From an uncultured Collinsella sp. (GTDB lineage: Bacteria > Actinomycetota > Coriobacteriia > Coriobacteriales > Coriobacteriaceae): 26,178 nt of DNA. Numbering within the stretch: position 1 is the first letter of the stretch; the number at the start of each line of letters is the position of its first letter. Location of the stretch: positions 1 to 26,178 of the forward strand of contig CABUUK010000034.1 of NCBI GenBank assembly GCA_902494765.1, given 5' to 3'. A model generated the notes under the pieces. That model was not told the origin of the DNA and did not search any database. It worked only from the letters and a program-made list of their open reading frames with translations. Below are positions 1 to 6,610 of this stretch, one piece after another. Position numbers and translations under genes: made by a program.

Positions 1-69
1 GAGCTCGAAGAGCCCTATGGCCGCCTTCCTGGCCTCGACATCATGCTTCACCCTCAAATCAACGCGCAT
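1..69 (-). CDS. Transposase-like (OrfA/HTH) protein, N-terminal fragment at window edge
   Basis: Only the first 23 codons lie in the window, starting at the ATG at 69-67 and open to base 1. The peptide begins MRVDLRVKHDVEARKAAIGL and is rich in charged residues, in the style of the N-terminus of IS3-type OrfA or other helix-turn-helix transposase subunits. That assignment is by resemblance only. A GGGAGG ribosome-binding site sits about 8 bases upstream, but it lies in the arm of a perfect 13-bp hairpin at 77-110. The gene points away from the pilin-like gene to its right. It could also be another HTH DNA-binding protein; the rest of the gene is outside the window. Confidence 0.4.
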   Translation of the reverse strand, partial: MRVDLRVKHDVEARKAAIGLFEL

Positions 70-76
70 AAAGAAA

Positions 77-110
77 GCCTCCCATTTCTCATGTCCAAGA
101 AATGGGAGGC
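77..110 (-). promoter_or_regulatory. Perfect 13-bp hairpin covering the transposase-like gene's ribosome-binding site
   Basis: Bases 77-89 and 98-110 are perfectly complementary around an 8-base loop. On the minus strand the 3' arm ends GGGAGGC followed by TTTCTTT and then the ATG at 69. The hairpin therefore hides the Shine-Dalgarno sequence of the left-edge gene, and it also has the form of a weak terminator (TTTCTTT). Insertion sequences often use such a hairpin at their end to block translation from outside transcripts; that role is inferred here. Confidence 0.55.
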
Positions 111-120
111 AGTTCATTCC

Positions 121-236
121 GCGCGGGCTTTTCTTTTGGCAACCGAGCGAACGGTTTGAGGCACGTGGCGCAGGTAATCGAATTGAGGGGAAATGGGGCC
201 CTACAGCGGCTCTCAGAGCGTCTACTGCACTCCCCC
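121..236. repeat. Direct repeat, left copy, upstream of the pilin-like gene
   Basis: This stretch is similar to 1359-1475 along its whole length, including the 20-base block at about 213-232 (TACAGCGGCTCTCAGAGCG plus flank). Both copies start in the 3' arm and T-run of a terminator (GCGCGGGC then TTTCTTTT) and stop abruptly at CCCCC. The left terminator arm seen in the right copy is missing here; the IS-like hairpin at 77-110 lies there instead. The repeat sits where a leader or promoter for the pilin-like gene would be. Confidence 0.75.
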
Positions 237-323
237 ACGAGCTCCGTTGGCGCTGCGGCAAGACCAGTGCAAATACTTGGAATAGCCCTACGCTCGGCGA
301 TGTATCTGTTAACCCTGAGCGAA

Positions 324-341
324 GGGAGCCGCATATGCATG
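324..341 (+). promoter_or_regulatory. Ribosome-binding site with two alternative ATG starts
   Basis: GGGAG at 324-328 serves two start codons in different frames. ATG at 335 is 6 bases downstream, and ATG at 339 is 10 bases downstream. Only the ATG at 339 is in frame with the pilin-like ORF as sequenced. The ATG at 335 reads 14 codons through the G tract and stops at TAG 377-379. By spacing alone the 335 start looks the better one. Confidence 0.6.
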
Positions 342-1310
342 CAGCGGCAATTAACCTTCGGGGGGGGGGTATCTCCTAGAGGTACTCTTCTCCGAGGACA
401 GTCAATCATCGAGTACGTCCTGATCATCGCGGTTATCGGCCTGGTGATCGTGTTCGCGGGACCCGGCGTGGCCGGTGCCATCCGCAACCAGTTCAACCTG
501 GTCGGCAACACGGTGAACAACGGGACGACCGGCGGCGTCGAGAGCGGAGGAGCGTCCGGCGGCGGTTCCGCTGGGGCCGATTCCGCGACCGTCCAAGCGG
601 CCGTCGCCAAGGACGCGAAGGACTGGACGCTCGAGGAGCAGAAGGCCGTGGCCGAGGACATCGCCAAGGATGGCACGGCTTCTCCCGCATACGCCAAGGC
701 GAAGGCAGCGATGGATGCGGGGACGAAATTCTCCGTCAAGTTGACCAATGGCGAGACGCTCGAGTACCGCATCGTCGGCATCAACCACGACGACCTCGCG
801 GACGGCACCGGCAAGGCGGGACTCACATTTGAGGCGACCAACGGCGCAATGGGCAAGCAGCGCATGAGTGACTCATATTACAATTTCGGCGGATGGGAGC
901 AGTCCGAGCTGCGCGGCCGCCTCAACTCCGGCGACCTCTGGGCGCTCCTGACGGCTGAGATCCAATCTAGGGCGAAAGCCGTCACGAAAATGACCGACAA
1001 CAAGTTGGACACATACCCCGGCACCGTGACGGCCACGACCGACAAGGTCTTCCTGCTCTCGACGACCGAGGTCTACGGAAACCTCCAGGCCAATGGGCAC
1101 CTCCAGTCCGACGGCTCCCAGTACGAGTATTACGCCTTCAAGGGCGTGACGCAGGAAAAATTTTCCGGGGCTTCGTCCGGCTCTAGCCACTGGACTCGCT
1201 CCGTATGTCTGGATGGCTCCCAGTACTTCCGCTATGTCCATAGCAACGGTGACTGGAGCAACCACGGCTACACGGCAACCGACTTCGTGTTTCCCGCTTG
1301 GTGTTTCTAG
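339..1310 (+). CDS. Flp/class III-type prepilin fused to a DUF6273-like surface domain
   Basis: From ATG 339 the product is about 323 residues. Residues 1-20 form a leader ending LLRG, followed by QSIIEYVLIIAVIGLVIVF. That gives a prepilin cleavage site G/QSIIEY with Glu at +5 and Tyr at +6, as in Flp/TadE and class III signal peptides, then a hydrophobic assembly helix. A Gly/Ser-rich linker (about 55-85) precedes a C-terminal domain with WEQSELRGRLN, DKVFLLSTTEVYG, HWTRSVCLDG and a FPAW end. These match the pattern of DUF6273 (FGE/C-type-lectin-like) domains. The likely role is a pilin-like surface adhesin. The gene contains a 10-G tract at codons 8-10 and is followed by a strong terminator. 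Longer upstream frames exist but lack a good ribosome-binding site. No pilus assembly genes are in the window. Confidence 0.75.
   Translation: MQRQLTFGGGVSPRGTLLRGQSIIEYVLIIAVIGLVIVFAGPGVAGAIRNQFNLVGNTVNNGTTGGVESGGASGGGSAGADSATVQAAVAKDAKDWTLEEQKAVAEDIAKDGTASPAYAKAKAAMDAGTKFSVKLTNGETLEYRIVGINHDDLADGTGKAGLTFEATNGAMGKQRMSDSYYNFGGWEQSELRGRLNSGDLWALLTAEIQSRAKAVTKMTDNKLDTYPGTVTATTDKVFLLSTTEVYGNLQANGHLQSDGSQYEYYAFKGVTQEKFSGASSGSSHWTRSVCLDGSQYFRYVHSNGDWSNHGYTATDFVFPAWCF
360..369 (+). repeat. Homopolymeric G tract (10 G) near the gene start
   Basis: Ten consecutive G bases encode Gly-Gly-Gly at residues 8-10 of the pilin-like protein, before the prepilin cleavage site. Loss or gain of one G would change the frame. 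With 10 G the start at 339 is in frame with the long ORF, with 9 G the start at 335 is in frame, and with 11 G neither is. This is the layout of a slipped-strand phase-variation switch; a sequencing error in the tract is the alternative. Confidence 0.8.
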
Positions 1311-1340
1311 ACAGTTTGTCCTATAAGCTGACATATGGAT

Positions 1341-1375
1341 AAAGGCCCGCGCTATCCTGCGCGGGCCTTTCTTTT
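1341..1375 (+). terminator. Rho-independent terminator of the pilin-like gene
   Basis: AAAGGCCCGCG and CGCGGGCCTTT form an 11-bp stem around CTATCCTG and are followed by CTTTT. The hairpin lies about 30 bases after the TAG of the pilin-like gene. Confidence 0.85.
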
Positions 1376-1475
1376 AGCAGCAGAACGAAGGGGTTTGAGG
1401 TTCATAGCACAGGTTATCGAGTTGAGGAGAAATGGGGTCATACAGCGGCTCTCAGAGCGCCTGCTGCACTCCCCC
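1359..1475. repeat. Direct repeat, right copy, downstream of the pilin-like gene
   Basis: This is the partner of 121-236. It starts in the terminator 3' arm and ends at the same CCCCC. The two copies differ by scattered substitutions and a 1-base indel, so they are old or diverging rather than a fresh duplication. Here the repeat is followed by unrelated sequence instead of a pilin-like start. This suggests a cassette boundary from which a neighbouring cassette has been lost or never completed. Confidence 0.75.
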
Positions 1476-1839
1476 GCCATTACCCCTGCGGCGTCCTCGT
1501 ATGGAGCCCATCCTGGTTGGCATATCGTTGCAATCGCTCACTTGTCCACAGATCAAGTGAACTGCTGGAATAAATATAGCGACACGCTTGTTCGTTACAG
1601 TTGCTATATCTATGTAAATCGCCGCGATAAATACAGCCTGTACTCGGCTGTATACCAGCTACGCGTATGTAGATTCATATCGCGTTAATAAATCGGCTCA
1701 AGCGCGTGCAAAACGCGCAAGTAGCCGCAATAGGCGATTATCGCGTAGGTAGATTTTTGGCATCTTGTTGATTAATCAAAATTAAGCAATTGCTTAAAAC
1801 AAAAAAGGTCAGGCACTAGGTGCCTGACCTGCAAACTTC
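1476..1839. other. Gene-free, dyad-rich intergenic stretch
   Basis: No convincing gene is seen; a plus-strand frame open to 1688 lacks a credible start and family resemblance. The stretch holds at least seven dyads. CACTTG/CAAGTG is at 1539-1559, ATATAGC/GCTATAT at 1574-1609, ATACAGCC/GGCTGTAT at 1631-1653, and GCGCGT/ACGCGC at 1702-1718. GCGAT/ATCGC is at 1734-1744, TTGATTAATCAA at 1768-1779 and TTAAGCAATTGCTTAA at 1782-1797. It is much more AT-rich than the genes on either side. Confidence 0.6.
1801..1830 (-). terminator. Terminator downstream of tRNA-Pro
   Basis: Bases 1806-1830 form an 11-bp perfect stem (AGGTCAGGCAC/GTGCCTGACCT, loop TAG). On the minus strand it is followed by TTTTTT-GTTTT, directly after the tRNA-Pro 3' end. 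Confidence 0.9.
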
Positions 1840-1916
<77 letters not shown>

Positions 1917-1955
1917 AAGCTTTTGTTTGTTGCTCTGCTCTCGCTCGCAACAGGG

Positions 1956-1988
1956 AGTATATTAACCCGAAACTTTAGACTTGTGCAA
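1956..1988 (-). promoter_or_regulatory. Probable tRNA-Pro promoter
   Basis: On the minus strand TTGCAC (1988-1983) lies 17 bp from TTAATA (1965-1960), with an overlapping TATACT at 1961-1956. The position about 40 bp upstream of the tRNA and the AT-rich context support a promoter. The exact -10 is uncertain. Confidence 0.5.
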
Positions 1989-1996
1989 GAACTTTT

Positions 1997-3211
1997 TTAT
2001 AAATTTTGAAGCAAGTCCAAAATTGTATCTGCGAGCTTGTGTTTTGTTAGCACGGGAAGTTCTTGCGTACCCGCTGTACTCACGATCCAGGCCTTGTTGG
2101 TATCGGTTCCAAAGCCCGAATCGGCGCGCGAGACATCGTTGGCGATAATGGCATCGCAACCCTTGCGGGCGAGCTTGCGCTGCGCGTACTCCACAACGTT
2201 ATCGGTTTCGGCCGCAAAGCCGATCACGCACCGCTCTCCCTTTTGGCGCGAGAGCTCGGCCAAGATATCGACTGTCTCGATCAGTTCGATGCGATCCAGG
2301 CGCTCGTTGGCCTTTTTGAGTTTATGGTCCGCAGGGGTAGCGGGGGTATAGTCGGCGACGGCGGCCGCACAAATTGCAGCATCGGCCGTCTGGAAGTCGC
2401 TCAGTGCCGCCTGGAGCATCTCTGCGGCGGTCTGCACGCGCACGCATTCCACGCCGCGGGGCACATCTAATGATGTCGGTCCCAACACGAGCGTGACCTC
2501 GGCACCGCGGCGTGCGGCCTCCCCCGCAAGGGCGACGCCCATCTTGCCTGATGAGCGGTTGCCAATGAAGCGCACCGGGTCGATCGGTTCGTGCGTGGGG
2601 CCGGCGGTAATCACGATGCGCTTGCCCGCCAGGTCCTGAGGCGCGGGGTTGAGCACCTCACAGACAGCCTCGACGATGTCCTCGGGCTCGCTCATACGTC
2701 CCGTGTCCACGTCGCCGCAGGCAAGGTAGCCGCTGCCGGGTCCCACCACATGGACACCGCGCTCGCGCAGCGTGGTCATATTGGCCTGTGTAGCCGGCGC
2801 TTTCCACATGCCGTTGTTCATGGCCGGCGCGATCACGATGGGTCGCGGCGTCGCCAGCAGCGTAGTGGAGATGAGGTCGTCGGCGATGCCGTTGGCCATC
2901 TTGGCGATGATATTAGCCGTCGCGGGCGCCACGACCACCAGATCGGGCTCCTGCGCAAGCGAAATGTGGTGGATGGGGTCGGAGGGATCGTCGAATAGGC
3001 CCACAGCAACGGGCTCGTTGGTGAGCGCACGGAAGGTGAGCGGGCCCACGAACTCCGTGGCATGCTCGCTCATAACGACCTTGACGCGCGCACCGCGCTT
3101 TTGCAGCAGGCGCACGATATTGCACGACTTATAGGCGGCGATCCCGCCGGTAATGCCCAGCAGGATCGTTTTTCCCTCAAGTTGCATTGAATTGTTGGAT
3201 GCCGGCGTCAT
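1997..3211 (-). CDS. coaBC: Bifunctional CoaBC: phosphopantothenoylcysteine decarboxylase / phosphopantothenate-cysteine ligase
   Basis: The protein of 404 residues catalyses two steps of coenzyme A synthesis in the cytoplasm. The N-terminal flavoprotein half (about 9-180) starts KTILLGITGGIAAYKS and has HHISLAQEPDLVVVAPATANI, the PAMNNGMW motif and ACGDVDTGRM. The C-terminal ligase half (about 195-400) starts KRIVITAGPTHEPIDPVRFI and has NRSSGKMG. The ATG at 3211 is preceded by AAGGAAG and follows the upstream gene's TAG by 2 bases, so translation is probably coupled. An internal ATG at residue 9 (MQLEGKT) is a possible shorter start. It is the last gene of the long minus-strand series. Confidence 0.96.
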   Translation of the reverse strand: MTPASNNSMQLEGKTILLGITGGIAAYKSCNIVRLLQKRGARVKVVMSEHATEFVGPLTFRALTNEPVAVGLFDDPSDPIHHISLAQEPDLVVVAPATANIIAKMANGIADDLISTTLLATPRPIVIAPAMNNGMWKAPATQANMTTLRERGVHVVGPGSGYLACGDVDTGRMSEPEDIVEAVCEVLNPAPQDLAGKRIVITAGPTHEPIDPVRFIGNRSSGKMGVALAGEAARRGAEVTLVLGPTSLDVPRGVECVRVQTAAEMLQAALSDFQTADAAICAAAVADYTPATPADHKLKKANERLDRIELIETVDILAELSRQKGERCVIGFAAETDNVVEYAQRKLARKGCDAIIANDVSRADSGFGTDTNKAWIVSTAGTQELPVLTKHKLADTILDLLQNL

Positions 3212-3213
3212 CG

Positions 3214-3933
3214 CTAGGCTTCCTTGCTCGGGAGCACCAGGAGGCGGTGGCAGTACGGGCAGTGCGTAATCTCGCTACCATCGTGGTTGAGGTCGCTCAT
3301 GGACGATGCCTGCAGCGCGGTGTGGCAGACCGTGGGGATGTTGCCCTGGATGGTCTCGACGGCCAGGCCGCGGAACTGCTTGAGTAGACGCTCGTAGTCG
3401 GTGAGCACGTCGGCCGGCAGCGTGGCGGCAAGCGCGGTGCGCTCCTTCGTGGCGGCGTCAATCTGAGCCTGCAGGTCGGCAGCCTTGGCGCGGGCAGCCT
3501 TGGTATCGGCCTTCACGCCCTCCTCGAACTTGGCGATGATTGCCTGCGCGCGGGCCTCGCGGTCGAGCGCCTCCTTATGGGCGACAACGACGTCCTTGCG
3601 GGTGTGCTCAATCTTGTCCAGACGCTTGGCCAGGGTGGCGAGTTCATTCTCCAGGTCCTGAACCTCGCGGTAGTCGGAGCCGTCGACATGGCGCTTCTTG
3701 GCAGCCTCGATGGCGTTGTTGGTCTGAATCTCGGTGGTGTTGAGATCGTCGAGCTCAATGTCCAGATCCTTGCGCTGGGCGTAGAGCTTGGTCATCTCAG
3801 ACTTGAGCTTCACATAGGTCTTGCGCTTGGAAGCGAGCTCCTTGAGCTCCGGCATATTGGCAAGTTCGCTCTTGTTGCGGGCGAGCTCCAAATCGATCTG
3901 TTGAAGCTTGAGTAGCGTAGCGCCGGCGCTCAT
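3214..3933 (-). CDS. Coiled-coil zinc-ribbon protein (CT398/HP0958-like)
   Basis: The protein has 239 residues. Residues 1-175 are almost wholly charged heptad-type helix (long coiled coil). The C-terminal 60 residues resemble the C4-type zinc ribbon of this family, ending HCPYCHRLLVLP. In relatives the ribbon has two CxxC pairs. Here the first pair reads PTVC-H, so one cysteine is replaced by proline, while the second pair (CPYC) is intact. The start chosen is the ATG at 3933, which overlaps the upstream stop as ATGA and has AGGAGA 6 bases before it; a longer frame up to 3969 is less likely. The function in this lineage is not established. Neighbours are Nif3-like and CoaBC, an arrangement suggesting a shared operon only. 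Confidence 0.85.
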   Translation of the reverse strand: MSAGATLLKLQQIDLELARNKSELANMPELKELASKRKTYVKLKSEMTKLYAQRKDLDIELDDLNTTEIQTNNAIEAAKKRHVDGSDYREVQDLENELATLAKRLDKIEHTRKDVVVAHKEALDREARAQAIIAKFEEGVKADTKAARAKAADLQAQIDAATKERTALAATLPADVLTDYERLLKQFRGLAVETIQGNIPTVCHTALQASSMSDLNHDGSEITHCPYCHRLLVLPSKEA

Positions 3934-4739
3934 AAGTTCTCTCCTTTTGTCACAGTCCGCCATTGGCAAGGGTTCAGTATTTTAATCGCATGACGGGGGT
4001 CGACCCCGGCGTCAACTGCAGAGTTCATCAATATATCAACGAACGGCTCCTCGGAGCGGTCGTGGCCGAGCAAGATCGTCGGCAGCCCGCGCAAGGCAAG
4101 GTCTTGCGCCACGTGGTAGCCCGCTTCGCCCGTCACGACAACGTCCGCGCCCGCGGCGATGGCGAGCTCTCCAAAGTCGCCCAGGGAGCCGCCCAAAATG
4201 GCGACGGTGCGGCACGGGCGATCGGCTTCGCCCCATACGCGTGGGTCGCTTCCAAACGCCGTGGCAGCGCGCACGGCAAGTTCGCGCAGGTTGCAGGCAT
4301 CGTGGAGGGTCGCGAGTGCGCCCAGACCGGTGAGCTCAGGCTCGCCTACATGTTCCAGCGAGCTCATGGGTTCAGCGCCCAGCAACTCACTCAGGCGAAC
4401 ACGCGCTTCGTGCGAGCGGTCCAGATCGGTGTGAAGCGAGATGATGCTCACGCCGCAACGAGCTGCCTCGTACAGCGCGGCGCTGCACTGGGGACGCGCG
4501 GAATCGGCCGGACAAAAGGCCTCGGGCGCCTTGATATATATGGGATGATGCGTCAGCAGAACGTTGGCGCCGGCCTCGAGAGCGCGGCGTACGTTGGCCT
4601 CGGTCGCGTCGAGCGCGCAGGCAACACCGCGGATCTCGGCAGAGGGATCTCCCACAGAAAGCCCAACATGATCCCAGCCCTCGGCGTCCGCTTTGGGGTA
4701 GCGCGCCAGCAGCGCACGTTCAAGCTCGGAGACGATCAT
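3930..4739 (-). CDS. Nif3-like dinuclear metal centre protein (YqfO/YbgI family)
   Basis: The protein has 269 residues, the usual size for the short form of the family. Metal-ligand motifs are LLTHHP (His64, His65), HTDLD (Asp105 region) and the C-terminal GHDRSEEPFVD (His and Glu near residues 225-230). The N-terminus GWDHVGLSVGDP is typical of Nif3/DUF34. Family members form toroidal hexamers; the biochemical role is debated, with metal handling and GTP cyclohydrolase-like activity both proposed. The ATG at 4739 overlaps the stop of the cysteine desulfurase gene (ATGA), and the stop overlaps the next gene's ATG in the same way, so the three genes are translated as a unit. Confidence 0.93.
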   Translation of the reverse strand: MIVSELERALLARYPKADAEGWDHVGLSVGDPSAEIRGVACALDATEANVRRALEAGANVLLTHHPIYIKAPEAFCPADSARPQCSAALYEAARCGVSIISLHTDLDRSHEARVRLSELLGAEPMSSLEHVGEPELTGLGALATLHDACNLRELAVRAATAFGSDPRVWGEADRPCRTVAILGGSLGDFGELAIAAGADVVVTGEAGYHVAQDLALRGLPTILLGHDRSEEPFVDILMNSAVDAGVDPRHAIKILNPCQWRTVTKGENL

Positions 4740-5914
4740 GCGGCGCCTACGATCGAAAGCAGCGTCTGGGCAAAATCATCCAGGTCGGCAGGGTTCACGC
4801 GGTCATCAAACGAGATGCGCAGCGACCCCAGCGCCTGCTCGCGACCAATGCCCATGGCGCTGAGCACGTGGCTCGGGTCCATGCTGCCGCTCGAGCAAGC
4901 CGATCCGGCCGAAACCTCAAAACCGGCGGCATCGAGCTTGATGATGAGCTCCTCGGAGTCCATGCCGTCGACGTAGATCGAAACCATACCCGGCAGACGA
5001 TCTGCCTGCGCGTAGTCGCCCATCGTGGCGTGAATGCGAGGATGGGCCGTAAGCGTTGCGTAGAGCTTATCGGACAGGGCCTGCAGCGTCGCACGCTCCT
5101 GGCCCACATTCGGCAGCAACACGGAAGCGGCAGCGGCAAAAGCCAGCTGCGTACGCAGATCCTGCGTGCCGGCTCGGCGTCCGGCTTCCTGTCCACCGCC
5201 AAAGATGCGCGGACGCAGCGGCGTGCGGTTCTTAAGGTAGAGCGCGCCGGATGCCACAGGGCCGCCGATCTTGTGCGCGGCAACGGTCATGGCATCGACA
5301 CCCAGCTCGGTGACATCGAGCGGAATATGCAAGTAGCCCTGGATGGCATCGGTATGAAACAAGGCGCCGGCAGCATGTGCGGCGGCGGCCAGCTCGCGGA
5401 TGGGCTGCACCACGCCGGTCTCGTTGTTGGCGACCATAATACTCACGAGCGCCACGTCGTCGCCGAGTAGCTCGACTAGCGTGGCAGGCTCAATGTAGCC
5501 CGCGCGGCAGGGTTGCACCAGGTCGACGGTAAAGCCGGCGGCGCGCAGCAGCGGCAGGTTGTCCAGAATCGAATCGTGCTCGATGGCCGAAACGATTACA
5601 CGATCGCGCTTGCGATCGCGCTGACGAGCGCCCTCGGCAAGACCGAGCAGCGCCAGCTGGTTGGCCTCGGTGCCGCCGTTGGTAAGGATGATCTCGGACG
5701 GGCGAACGCGTGCGCCAAAGCTACGAGCTATCTCGCGACGGGCGACTTCCAGGCGTGCAGCGGCCTTGCGGCCAAGCGAGTGCAGCGAGTTGGGGTTGAC
5801 GCCGGCAAGCTCGCTGTCGTCGTATTCGCGCTGCGCAAGGAGCGCCTCGGCGCGCATGGGCGTCGAGGCGGCATAGTCAAGATTCACGGGTATGCGGTTT
5901 TGACCTGCGGTCAT
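4736..5914 (-). CDS. Cysteine desulfurase (NifS/IscS-type, PLP-dependent)
   Basis: The protein of 392 residues takes sulfur from cysteine for Fe-S cluster, thiamine or tRNA thiolation use. It has VNLDYAASTPM at the N-terminus, TNGGTEANQLAL for cofactor binding, HTDAIQ, and AAHKIGGP with the PLP lysine at residue 215. FGGGQEAGRRAGTQD follows, and the catalytic cysteine is Cys340 in SAGSACSSGS. The short loop around that Cys suits the group I (IscS/NifS) enzymes. The ATG at 5914 has AGGAGG 11 bases upstream and follows the rpe stop by 6 bases. No IscU scaffold gene is adjacent, so the sulfur acceptor is unknown. Confidence 0.94.
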   Translation of the reverse strand: MTAGQNRIPVNLDYAASTPMRAEALLAQREYDDSELAGVNPNSLHSLGRKAAARLEVARREIARSFGARVRPSEIILTNGGTEANQLALLGLAEGARQRDRKRDRVIVSAIEHDSILDNLPLLRAAGFTVDLVQPCRAGYIEPATLVELLGDDVALVSIMVANNETGVVQPIRELAAAAHAAGALFHTDAIQGYLHIPLDVTELGVDAMTVAAHKIGGPVASGALYLKNRTPLRPRIFGGGQEAGRRAGTQDLRTQLAFAAAASVLLPNVGQERATLQALSDKLYATLTAHPRIHATMGDYAQADRLPGMVSIYVDGMDSEELIIKLDAAGFEVSAGSACSSGSMDPSHVLSAMGIGREQALGSLRISFDDRVNPADLDDFAQTLLSIVGAA

Positions 5915-5920
5915 AAGGGT

Positions 5921-6592
5921 TTATGCCTCCTGTGCTGCCTCGTTGCCCAGCTTCTGCAGCAGCGCAACCTCGGCAGCGGGATCTTCGGACTTAAATACGG
6001 CGGAACCGGCTACCAGGACATTGGCGCCAGCCTTAACGACCTCGACAATGTTCTTGGAAGAGATGCCGCCGTCGACCTCGATGAGGGGCGAAACGCCGTG
6101 ACGCTCGCACATGGCCTTGAGCTCGTGCAGTTTGGCGATGGTACCGGGGATAAAGCTCTGGCCGCCAAAGCCTGGGTTCACGCTCATGAGCAGCACCATA
6201 TCGACGACGTCGATGATGCTCTCGAGTACGCACACGGGGGTGGCGGGGTTGAGCACCACGCCGGCCTTGACGCCGCGCTGCTGCAGATGCGTGAGCGTGC
6301 GGTGCAGGTGCGTGGAGGCCTCGTAGTGCACGGTGATCATGTCGGCACCGGCATCGGCGTACCAATCGACGGTCTCGTCGGGGTTCGACACCATCAGGTG
6401 CGCGTCGACCGGTACATCGGTGGAGCGCTTGACGGCCTTGAGGATGTCAACGCCAAAGGTGAGGTTGCCGGTAAAGTGGCCGTCCATAACGTCGAAGTGC
6501 ACGTAGTCGGCGCCGGCAATCTTGTCGAGCTCGCCCTTGAGGTTGGCCATGTCGGCCGAAAGGACGGACGGAGCGATTTTGATGGAACCCAT
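5921..6592 (-). CDS. rpe: Ribulose-phosphate 3-epimerase
   Basis: The TIM-barrel enzyme of 223 residues interconverts ribulose 5-phosphate and xylulose 5-phosphate in the pentose phosphate pathway. Visible motifs are IAPSVLSADMANL, YVHFDVMDGHF (catalytic Asp and metal ligands), DAHLMV, VVLNPATP, MSVNPGFGGQSFIP and EVDGGI. In the loop after HF the sequence is TGNLTFG where VPNITFG is commoner. The start at 6592 is preceded by GAAAGG, and the gap to the gpsA stop is 18 bases. Confidence 0.96.
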   Translation of the reverse strand: MGSIKIAPSVLSADMANLKGELDKIAGADYVHFDVMDGHFTGNLTFGVDILKAVKRSTDVPVDAHLMVSNPDETVDWYADAGADMITVHYEASTHLHRTLTHLQQRGVKAGVVLNPATPVCVLESIIDVVDMVLLMSVNPGFGGQSFIPGTIAKLHELKAMCERHGVSPLIEVDGGISSKNIVEVVKAGANVLVAGSAVFKSEDPAAEVALLQKLGNEAAQEA

Positions 6593-6610
6593 GGTAGTAG
6601 CCTTTCTGCG

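Noticed and set aside
89..865. Long minus-strand frame opposite the pilin-like gene
   Set aside because: The plus frame has a prepilin motif and a recognisable domain; the minus frame has no family resemblance and is a GC-driven shadow.
1150..1310. Diversity-generating retroelement variable region at the end of the pilin-like gene
   Set aside because: The C-terminus has a lectin-like look, but there is no reverse transcriptase, template repeat or accessory gene in the window.
1335..1688. 117-codon plus frame across the right repeat
   Set aside because: It starts inside the terminator, has no ribosome-binding site and loses coding character after the repeat. Similarity of its first 40 residues to the left copy comes from the DNA repeat.
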